Positions 1-4,936 of a DNA stretch of 7,101 bases are shown piece after piece. The notes under the pieces were generated by a model. The model was not told the origin of the DNA. It did no database searches and worked only from the letters and a program-made list of their open reading frames with translations. The stretch covers positions 1-7,101 of the forward strand of contig DAOVAK010000137.1 in assembly GCA_030671095.1 (NCBI GenBank). The letters are read 5' to 3'. Source of the DNA: Deltaproteobacteria bacterium (lineage in GTDB: Bacteria; Desulfobacterota; DSM-4660; Desulfatiglandales; HGW-15). The number at the start of each line of letters is the position of its first letter. Within the stretch, counting starts at the first letter, position 1. The position numbers were made by a program, and so were the translations under genes.

Positions 1-307
1 GGGAATCTCATTGTGTTTTAGATTCAAAGGTTCTGAGGTGAGTTCCAACTAATGTCCCATAAACAGATCTTAATTTCACTTCAGGTTATTTCACTCATAA
101 TTGGATGATCCATTAGGGTGGTCAACTTCATTTGTCCTCTGGTTGAGACAAACAGTCTTTTTGCGTGATTGTGAGCACCAAATTATCGTTCGGCTTCGTA
201 GCCTACAGTGCTTTGTTATTTTAGAGAAGAGTGGAGTCTTTTCATATAAAATCAATCTAAGAATGTCAAGAAGGATTTTTTTTGTTTTCTCATCATCGCA
301 GTGTTTA
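1..307. other. AT-rich stretch with no convincing gene
   Basis: I see no gene here. The only open frame of any length runs from a TTG at 101 to a stop at 311-313. It would encode about 70 residues with no recognisable domain, has no ribosome binding site, and ends inside the terminal repeat of the adjacent MITE-like element. Base composition is visibly more AT-rich than the genes to the right. I found no tRNA-like cloverleaf or clear terminator. The stretch may be ordinary intergenic DNA or a decayed remnant. Confidence 0.6.
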
Positions 308-495
308 CCCTAACGTTGCATAAAATTTGAGTTCAAAACGGTTTAGATTGGGTCAGCAAGGGGCGGTTGACCATTTTCAAGGACGAAAGCGTATTGAACA
401 TACGGTGAGGTCTTGAAAATGGTTAATCGTTTCTTGATGGTCTTATATAGAGCGAGCGAAGCGCTTTTGGACCAAATATTTATGCAACGTTAGGG
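308..495. mobile_element. MITE-like element, 188 bp, with 17-bp perfect terminal inverted repeats
   Basis: The left end, CCCTAACGTTGCATAAA (308-324), is the exact reverse complement of the right end, TTTATGCAACGTTAGGG (479-495). The similarity continues inward for about four more bases with one indel. Both ends are flanked by the same tetranucleotide, TTTA (304-307 and 496-499), as expected of a target-site duplication. A second inverted repeat lies inside: ACCATTTTCAAG (370-381) against CTTGAAAATGGT (412-423). There is no transposase frame, so this is a non-autonomous miniature element that would need a transposase supplied from elsewhere. It sits 39 bp beyond the stop codon of the kinase gene, where the folded RNA could also help end transcription. 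The parent insertion-sequence family cannot be named from sequence alone. Confidence 0.7.
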
Positions 496-534
496 TTTAC
501 CTGTGCGTTTTTTTCCGATAGCGACTCGATTTGC

Positions 535-1611
535 TCATAGTGAACCTCCCATTGGCTCTTCAATCACCCTACGTGCGGTCTTATCAAGCACATGCACTGC
601 AAGCACCAGCGGCTTGAAGCGTTCGTCTTTGGTCTGGCCGTGGTAATACCGGTAATAAATCTGCTGGGCGATTACCGCCAGACGGAAAAGACCGAAGCAG
701 TAATAGAAATCAAAGTTATCAACTATGCGGCCTGATTTTTCGGCGTAACGTTTAAGCATCTCTTCCCTTGTGAGGGCACCCTTCATGTGGGTGGGCATTG
801 TACGTATAGCCAGGTTGTCGGGTGGGTCGTCGCGTTGAACCCAGTAGGCAATGGAATTCCCGAGGTCCATCAACGGGTCGCCGATGGTCGCCATTTCCCA
901 GTCCAGGATAGCGATAATATTCGTGGGATCGCTCTCGTCGAGGACAAGATTATCAAACTTGTAATCATTGTGAACAATTCCGGGCCTGTCAGTGTCCGGA
1001 GGCATTTTTTCTGAAATCCACGACATGACCTCCTCACAGTCAGGGGCGTCATCGGTCCGCGCGGCCCGATACCGTTCACTCCAGCCCTCAACCTGCCGTT
1101 TGACGTAACCCGCGGGTTTGCCGAAGTTTTCAAGTCCGATCTTTTTGAAATCGATGGAATGGAGTTCCAGGTGCACGTCAATAAGTTTTTCACAGAGTCG
1201 CCGCGTTTGATCCGGCGTGAACTGCAAGTCGGGAGGAAGGTCCCTACGAAGGATAATACCACGCACCCTTTCCATAACGTAGAAGGGACAGCCGATGATG
1301 GAGGTGTCCTCCGTGTAGGCCAGTGGCTCGGGGCAGTAAGGAAAAACCGGCCGCAGCGCCTTGAGGATCTTATACTCCCGACCCATGTCGTGAGCAGTTT
1401 TGGCCTTTCTGCCGAACGGCGGCCGCCGCAGCACCATTTCCCTGTCGCCCATACTGAGCAGATAGGTAAGATTTGAATAGCCACGGGGGAATTGCCGGAC
1501 GGTCAGCTTGCCGGTCAAGCCGGGAATGGTGTCCTTCAGGAATTCTTCGATCTTGGCCTGATCCAGCTCCTCACCCGTTCTCACTGCCGTAGCCTTGTCT
1601 ATATGATTCAA
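535..1611 (-). CDS. APH-fold phosphotransferase (ACAD10/11 N-terminal / LvaA-like acyl-CoA kinase)
   Basis: This is a kinase of the choline/aminoglycoside phosphotransferase superfamily, of the type fused to the dehydrogenase in animal ACAD10/ACAD11 and separate as LvaA in Pseudomonas. Characterised relatives phosphorylate the 4-hydroxyl of 4-hydroxyacyl-CoAs. Numbering from the TTG start (358 aa), the nucleotide-loop region FPRGYSNLTY is at 41-50, MVLRRPP at about 59-65, and GCPFYVMERVRG at 107-118. The catalytic loop HNDYKFDN is at 214-221 (Asp216 as base, Asn221) and the metal-binding DWE at 237-239, followed by IGDPLMDLG. The start is set by GGAGGAGG (1619-1626) seven bases before a TTG at 1609-1611. 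An in-frame ATG at 1641 would put that Shine-Dalgarno inside the gene. It is last of four same-strand genes, 172 bp after the TetR gene. LvaA works with a small partner, LvaB, and no LvaB-like gene is visible here. The substrate is inferred. Confidence 0.85.
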   Translation of the reverse strand: MNHIDKATAVRTGEELDQAKIEEFLKDTIPGLTGKLTVRQFPRGYSNLTYLLSMGDREMVLRRPPFGRKAKTAHDMGREYKILKALRPVFPYCPEPLAYTEDTSIIGCPFYVMERVRGIILRRDLPPDLQFTPDQTRRLCEKLIDVHLELHSIDFKKIGLENFGKPAGYVKRQVEGWSERYRAARTDDAPDCEEVMSWISEKMPPDTDRPGIVHNDYKFDNLVLDESDPTNIIAILDWEMATIGDPLMDLGNSIAYWVQRDDPPDNLAIRTMPTHMKGALTREEMLKRYAEKSGRIVDNFDFYYCFGLFRLAVIAQQIYYRYYHGQTKDERFKPLVLAVHVLDKTARRVIEEPMGGSL

Positions 1612-1618
1612 TGGTGTG

Positions 1619-1626
1619 CCTCCTCC
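1619..1626 (-). promoter_or_regulatory. Strong Shine-Dalgarno deciding a TTG start for the kinase gene
   Basis: On the minus strand this reads GGAGGAGG and lies seven bases upstream of a TTG codon (1609-1611). The alternative ATG at 1641 lies upstream of this sequence and has no comparable ribosome binding site of its own. The TTG start trims ten residues (a Gly-rich, non-conserved stretch) from the longest frame. Confidence 0.7.
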
Positions 1627-1783
1627 AAGCAACCAAAACAAGATATTTTCTTTACCACGAAGCGTACGAACGGCAAGAGGAAATTTTCAAACTATTTCAA
1701 ATCTTCCTGCTTGTTCCTGTTCCTCGTGTTTGAATCAATCTCGTTTGATCCATACAAGTGGTCAAAGTGAATCTCGAGAATTC
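1627..1783. other. Intergenic spacer between TetR and kinase genes with a degenerate repeat
   Basis: No gene is visible here. The stretch ACCACGAAGCGTACGAAC (from 1654) and the later segment containing TTCCTCGTGTTTGA (about 1722-1736) form an imperfect inverted repeat. They resemble the CCACGAAG-type dispersed intergenic repeats I recall from deltaproteobacterial genomes. No terminator with a clear U-tract follows the TetR stop, so read-through into the kinase gene is plausible. An internal promoter for the kinase cannot be excluded. Confidence 0.35.
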
Positions 1784-2488
1784 CTATACTCCAGTATCTT
1801 TGTATTTTGGCGCAAGACAATACGCTTCCACAAAGCCCAGGACGAAGCGAGCGTATTGGTCCACCGAAACATTTCTTTTGTCGTACTTCCAGCGCTTGAG
1901 ATACCAGTCCTGGAGCATAGCCTTGATCACGCCGGCGGTCAACTGATGGTCCCGCGGCAGGAATATCCCTTCCTCCTGTCCCTGGCTGATGATGTCTGAG
2001 AAAACCTTCTCAGTGTATAATTCGCTTGCTATAGCCTTTTTACCTTCTTTCTTTGCCAGGTTTTTTGTTTCCATGTATGAGAAAAAAAACCAGGGCTGCA
2101 TGGCTTCGCTCACATAAAGGTGCGTCCTGATCGCAGTGCGGAGCTTATTAAGCGTATTTTCTTCAGATTCGATACACTCCTCCAGGATTCGCCGGGTAAC
2201 GGTCCGTCCCTGGCGCTGAAGCATCTCCAGGAGCTCATCCTTGCTGGAAAAATAGGCATAAAGCGCGCCCATACTCAGGCCGGTCTCGTTGCTGAGGTCC
2301 CGCATGCTCATGGCCCGGAAGCCTTTCCTGTTGCTAATATGGAGGGTGGCGTCAAAGATACGTGCCAGGTTCTTGACGGCCGTCACCTCTTTTTTCACAC
2401 GGATGGACTTCCGGTTTTGGGCAAAGGCATCCCGATAGATATCATGCTTGGAAACGTTCACAAGTTGTTGAAATTCGGAAAATGTCAT
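1784..2488 (-). CDS. TetR/AcrR-family transcriptional regulator
   Basis: This is a 234-residue one-component regulator with an N-terminal DNA-binding domain and a C-terminal ligand-binding and dimerisation domain. The helix-turn-helix spans about 41-87. It contains GFRAMSMRDLSNETGLSMG (57-74) and the recognition helix ending ALYAYFSSKDELL (75-87), which is the family signature. A basic extension of roughly 35 residues (FAQNRKSIRVKKEVTAVKN) precedes it. The ligand domain is aromatic-rich (QPWFFFSYMETKNL, 131-144; DWYLKRW, 194-200), compatible with an acyl or acyl-CoA effector, though that is inference. It lies 105 bp downstream of the acyl-CoA dehydrogenase gene and in the same direction, so it is probably co-transcribed and autoregulated. 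The best candidate operator is the palindrome in the divergent region at 4821-4854. The ATG at 2488 lacks a good Shine-Dalgarno, so the exact start is less certain than the family. Confidence 0.9.
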   Translation of the reverse strand: MTFSEFQQLVNVSKHDIYRDAFAQNRKSIRVKKEVTAVKNLARIFDATLHISNRKGFRAMSMRDLSNETGLSMGALYAYFSSKDELLEMLQRQGRTVTRRILEECIESEENTLNKLRTAIRTHLYVSEAMQPWFFFSYMETKNLAKKEGKKAIASELYTEKVFSDIISQGQEEGIFLPRDHQLTAGVIKAMLQDWYLKRWKYDKRNVSVDQYARFVLGFVEAYCLAPKYKDTGV

Positions 2489-2593
2489 AGCCAGTGTCTC
2501 GTATCGCGAGTTCCTTTATCTAAGATGGGCTATACGAGCTTCAATGAGAACGTTTTTACATCGTCCCCTTGGAGGCGAACGGCGCAGGGCCAA

Positions 2594-3802
2594 TTACCGC
2601 ACCTGCTTGCCTTCATACTCCCGCAGGATCCTTTTGGCTACGGAAATCTTGTGGACCTCGTCAACCCCGTCATAGATGCGGGCTGCACGCTCACCACGGT
2701 AGTACATAGCGATCGGCGTGTCTTCGGTCATGCCCAGGCCGCCATGTACCTGGAGCGCCCGGTCAACAACCTTTTGCATGACATTGGCCACGTAGAACTT
2801 GATCAGGGAGATGTCCTTCATGGCCGCCTTGATGCCTACGTTCTCTATAGTCCAGGCGGTGTTGAGTACCATGAGCCTGGCAGCCAGGATCTCTGCGGCG
2901 CTGTCGGCAATGTATGTCTTGATGATGTCCGAGTCGGCCAGGACCTCTGTCGGGGTGCGGCGTCTCTTGAGGGCGTAGGAGCACATCAGGTCAAAGCAGC
3001 GGTTGCAGATGCCGATCCAGCGCATGCAGTGGTGGATGCGGCCGGGACCGAGGCGCTCCTGGGCCATGACAAACCCCATCCCTTCGCCGCCCAGAAGGTT
3101 TTTTTGGGGGACACGGCAGTTCTCGTACTGTATCTCGGCGTGGCTTGCCCAGCCGTCGCCCACGTGACCCATGACCGAGATGTTGCGTATGAGGTTGAAG
3201 CCCGGCGCGTCGGTAGGGACGATGATCATGCTGGCCCTCAAGTACCGGGATTCGGCCTCCGGGTTGGTTTCGGCCATAACAATCGCAAACTGGGCGTCGT
3301 CGGCCGAGGATGTGTACCATTTGTGGCCGTTAATCACGTAATCGTCGCCGTCCTTGACGGCCGTGGTCAACAGCCAGGTCGGGTTCGAACCGGCCACTTC
3401 GACCTCGGTCATTGAAAAGCAGCTCCTGATTTTGCCTTCCACGTTAGGCCGGCAGTACTTTTCCTTCTGCTGCTCGGTGCCGTACTTGTGCAGGATTTCG
3501 ATGTTGCCCGCGTCCGGGGCCTGGCAGCCAAACACATACAGACCCAGAGGCGTCACGCCCAGTGCCTCGGCCACCAGGGCGTACTCCATGAGGTCCAGAC
3601 CCATGCCGCCGAATTCCTTCGGGTGAAGCGGGGCCCAAAGCTCCATTTTCCTGACCATGTTGCGTTTCTCCTCGATCTCGGGCAGCATGGCCTTGAAGCC
3701 TTTACTGGCAAGCTCGGGCTCCATTGGGATGAGCTCCTTGTCCACAAACTCTTTCATCATGTCCAGAATGGTTTGCAGTCTTTCGGATACAGTAAAGTCC
3801 AT
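2594..3802 (-). CDS. Acyl-CoA dehydrogenase, ACAD10/ACAD11 (LvaC-like) subfamily
   Basis: This is a 402-residue FAD-dependent acyl-CoA dehydrogenase, full length for the family, acting in the cytoplasm. The N-terminal helical domain is about 1-125. FAD/substrate-loop residues CFSMTEVEVAGSNPTW are at 128-143. The beta domain contains YVINGHKWYTSSADDAQ at 155-171. The C-terminal helical domain contains RLGPGRIHHCMRWIG (250-264) and ALQVHGGLGMTED (349-361). LGPGRIHHCMR, APDAGNIEIL (95-104) and the ending DGVDEVHK (378-385) are marks of the ACAD10/11/LvaC branch rather than classical fatty acyl-CoA dehydrogenases. In that branch the enzyme handles 4-phosphoacyl-CoA and eliminates phosphate. The usual catalytic Glu of the IYEG motif is Asp378 here (IYDG). 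The start is the ATG at 3800-3802, preceded by AGGAGGG six bases upstream. A longer frame from 3901 runs through a repeat and was rejected. Partners nearby are a kinase, a TetR regulator and ETF. The substrate is inferred. Confidence 0.9.
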   Translation of the reverse strand: MDFTVSERLQTILDMMKEFVDKELIPMEPELASKGFKAMLPEIEEKRNMVRKMELWAPLHPKEFGGMGLDLMEYALVAEALGVTPLGLYVFGCQAPDAGNIEILHKYGTEQQKEKYCRPNVEGKIRSCFSMTEVEVAGSNPTWLLTTAVKDGDDYVINGHKWYTSSADDAQFAIVMAETNPEAESRYLRASMIIVPTDAPGFNLIRNISVMGHVGDGWASHAEIQYENCRVPQKNLLGGEGMGFVMAQERLGPGRIHHCMRWIGICNRCFDLMCSYALKRRRTPTEVLADSDIIKTYIADSAAEILAARLMVLNTAWTIENVGIKAAMKDISLIKFYVANVMQKVVDRALQVHGGLGMTEDTPIAMYYRGERAARIYDGVDEVHKISVAKRILREYEGKQVR

Positions 3803-3808
3803 TGTATT

Positions 3809-3815
3809 CCCTCCT
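3809..3815 (-). promoter_or_regulatory. Shine-Dalgarno of the acyl-CoA dehydrogenase gene
   Basis: The minus strand reads AGGAGGG six bases before the ATG at 3802. This fixes the start at MDFTVSERLQ and excludes the 33-residue upstream extension, which has no family resemblance and crosses the intergenic inverted repeat. Confidence 0.8.
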
Positions 3816-3846
3816 AAATGGGTTAGTTCGATCCGATACTCCAATT

Positions 3847-3875
3847 GGGGCTTAGCCCCTAAGTTCACACTTAGG
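3847..3875. repeat. Small nested hairpins in the acyl-CoA dehydrogenase leader
   Basis: GGGG-CTTAG-CCCC (3847-3859) and CCTAAG (3858-3863) with CTTAGG (3870-3875) are two overlapping inverted repeats. In the RNA of the minus strand they could form mutually exclusive short stems 32 bases upstream of the Shine-Dalgarno. The function is unknown and they could be chance. Confidence 0.3.
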
Positions 3876-3890
3876 AAATTCCTTTTTTTC

Positions 3891-4044
3891 AGACAGGACA
3901 AACAGGATTGGCACGATTTTTTCTCAATTTCCAGCTCCCGGCCCGTAGGGCCTATGCCCCGGAGGGAAGAAATTGAGAAAATCCAATCAGCTTTGTGTAG
4001 AAGGGCAAAAACCTAATATCATGTTCATCCTGTAAATCCTGTCT
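3891..4044. repeat. Nested inverted-repeat element between phosphatase and dehydrogenase genes
   Basis: Outer arms of 18 bp (3891-3908 and 4027-4044) pair at 15 of 18 positions: AGACAGGACAAACAGGAT against the reverse complement of ATCCTGTAAATCCTGTCT. Inner arms TTTTCTCAATTTC (3919-3931) and GAAATTGAGAAAA (3969-3981) are perfect over 13 bp. The loop between them is G+C-rich and carries further palindromes: GGCCC-GTA-GGGCC (3940-3952) and GGGC-CTAT-GCCC (3948-3959). The right outer arm ends four bases beyond the phosphatase stop codon. It has no coding potential. The AGACAGGATT/ACAGGAT-type arms resemble dispersed intergenic repeats I recall from deltaproteobacterial genomes, which is from memory and not a search. 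As RNA it could act as a transcript-processing or attenuation structure between the two genes. Confidence 0.65.
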
Positions 4045-4048
4045 AATT

Positions 4049-4750
4049 TTACCGGTAAGTCAAAAGTTCCGGCTCCTTGCGATCCCACAAATGGTGGACA
4101 GAATTAAAAGAGCTTAAGAATATCCCCTTATCGTTGTATTTGAACTCTGAAACGGAGGTGTTTTTGAGCTGCCAGTTTAGGCGAACGGCGACCTCGGTGG
4201 TGACCCCAATGGCCATTTGCACGGTGGCGCAGATTGGCCCTCCCGAAGTGAATACGACCACCTTCTTCCTGCGCCCATTTTCGGCCATGATCTCGCCGAT
4301 GGCTTTTCGAACCCTGGAGGAAAAGGCCTGCCAGGTCTCAACGCCGTTTACATCGTAGCGGCCTGAGACCCATCGCAGCGTGGCCCCCTCAAAGACCCGT
4401 TGGAAAGGGCGGCGTTCGGTCATACGTTCCACGTCCCGGGTCAGCGTGGGGTCTGCTTCGATCATGGCAGGCAGTTGTGAGGTTACGACGGCCTCAGCGT
4501 CGTACTCGCTGAGCCCGGTCTCGATGCGGAGGTCATAGCGGGCCTGCCCTGGCATGCGGCCAAGCGCCACTTCAGCCGTGTCCTTTTGTCGATCGAGGGT
4601 CCCGGAGTAGACAGCGTCGAATTCAAGCCCCAGGTGTCCCAGATAGTCCCCCAGGATCTCTGCTTGCTTGACCCCAAGGTCGGAAAGACGGTCGTAATTC
4701 TCTCTTCCAAAGGAGGCCTGGGCGTGTCTAATTACGTATATTACACTCAT
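4049..4750 (-). CDS. Histidine phosphatase (phosphoglycerate-mutase-like) family protein with altered active site
   Basis: This is a 233-residue cytoplasmic protein of the histidine phosphatase superfamily. The phosphate-accepting motif is VIRHAQ (6-11), with Arg8 and nucleophile His9. The second arginine block is YSGTLDRQKDTA (48-59, Arg54), and the acidic residue is probably Glu82 in LSEYD. Where classical members have a second His in a V-S-H-G-G motif, this one has VVFTSGGPI (165-173), with Ser169 in place of His. The C-terminal NTSVSEF (197-203) and FNSVHHLW (215-222) are typical of the fold. It may be an esterase of reduced or different specificity acting on a phosphorylated acyl intermediate, or a non-catalytic binder. 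Both are inference. It is first of the four minus-strand genes and reads from the divergent region shared with etfB. There is no strong Shine-Dalgarno before its ATG, where the leader is AT-rich. Confidence 0.87.
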   Translation of the reverse strand: MSVIYVIRHAQASFGRENYDRLSDLGVKQAEILGDYLGHLGLEFDAVYSGTLDRQKDTAEVALGRMPGQARYDLRIETGLSEYDAEAVVTSQLPAMIEADPTLTRDVERMTERRPFQRVFEGATLRWVSGRYDVNGVETWQAFSSRVRKAIGEIMAENGRRKKVVVFTSGGPICATVQMAIGVTTEVAVRLNWQLKNTSVSEFKYNDKGIFLSSFNSVHHLWDRKEPELLTYR

Positions 4751-4793
4751 TGGTTTTTATCTAGGTTGAGCTTGAAAAAAAGATATTGCTAAA

Positions 4794-4823
4794 CTGATAC
4801 AATCTCTTTCAATCTGTTGTCAA
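4794..4823 (-). promoter_or_regulatory. Candidate promoter of the phosphatase-dehydrogenase-TetR-kinase genes
   Basis: On the minus strand a perfect -35 hexamer TTGACA (4823 to 4818) is followed after 18 bases by TATCAG (4799 to 4794), a 4-of-6 match to the -10 consensus. This would start transcription about 40 bases upstream of the phosphatase ATG at 4750. The -35 overlaps the left arm of the palindrome at 4821-4854, so a bound repressor would block it. Confidence 0.45.
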
Positions 4824-4854
4824 CAAAAAACGAGCGAACGTTCGTTTTTTGTTG
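4821..4854. promoter_or_regulatory. Candidate TetR operator: two overlapping palindromes in the divergent region
   Basis: The arms CAACAAAAAACGA (4821-4833) and TCGTTTTTTGTTG (4842-4854) are perfect 13-bp inverted repeats around eight bases. Within them, offset by two bases, lies the perfect 10-bp palindrome CGAACGTTCG (4835-4844). TetR-family dimers bind palindromes of this size and shape. The site lies between the candidate -35 boxes of the divergent promoters and overlaps their edges, so it could control both gene sets. The TetR protein encoded at 1784-2488 is the obvious candidate. A rho-independent terminator is less likely, because no coding sequence ends here and the stem is A+T-rich. 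Confidence 0.6.
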
Positions 4855-4880
4855 CAAAACTTCATTTTCTCCCCTACATT
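4852..4880 (+). promoter_or_regulatory. Candidate etfBA promoter
   Basis: TTGCAA (4852-4857) and TACATT (4875-4880) are spaced by 17 bases and match the sigma-70 consensus at 4 of 6 positions each. The -35 overlaps the right arm of the palindrome. An alternative -10, TATACT (4893-4898), is a better hexamer (5 of 6) but has no recognisable -35 at a proper distance. Confidence 0.35.
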
Positions 4881-4903
4881 GCGGTATTGTCGTATACTTC
4901 ATT

Positions 4904-4936
4904 ATGGGTAAGGACTTTCGGACTTATAAGCAATGA
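4904..4936 (+). CDS. Possible 10-codon leader ORF coupled to etfB
   Basis: An ATG at 4904 opens a frame reading MGKDFRTYKQ and ending in a TGA (4934-4936) that overlaps the etfB start as ATGA. The etfB ATG has no convincing Shine-Dalgarno: the nearest, AAGGA at 4910-4914, is 18 bases away and lies inside this mini-frame. Ribosomes finishing the mini-frame could re-initiate on etfB. The mini-frame itself also lacks a clear ribosome binding site, so this may be chance. Confidence 0.2.
   Translation: MGKDFRTYKQ

Noticed and set aside
101..313. Possible 70-residue protein on the plus strand
   Set aside because: TTG start without ribosome binding site, no family resemblance, and the stop lies inside the terminal repeat of the MITE-like element.
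870..1484. 204-codon frame in another minus-strand frame of the kinase gene
   Set aside because: Out-of-frame shadow of the kinase, with composition (many Ser, Arg, Trp, Pro) unlike a real protein and no motif.
1654..1680. Second TetR operator upstream of the kinase (CGAACG half-site at 1667-1672)
   Set aside because: Only one half-site is present, with no matching palindromic partner. The surrounding sequence looks more like a degenerate dispersed repeat.
2498..2510. Operator upstream of the TetR gene (CTCG-N5-CGAG)
   Set aside because: Four-base arms are too short to distinguish from chance, and the sequence does not match the CGAACGTTCG palindrome.
2120..3415. Long open frame of about 430 codons on the plus strand, antisense to the dehydrogenase and TetR genes
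   Set aside because: It lies wholly opposite two genes with clear family motifs, has no recognisable domain, and is rich in His, Val, Gly and Asp in the way antisense frames of G+C-rich genes are.
3803..3901. 33-residue N-terminal extension of the acyl-CoA dehydrogenase
   Set aside because: A strong Shine-Dalgarno precedes the ATG at 3802, the extension resembles nothing in the family, and it runs into the intergenic repeat.
4821..4854. Rho-independent terminator reading of the AT-rich inverted repeat
   Set aside because: No gene ends nearby on either strand, and it lies between divergent promoters, which fits an operator better.
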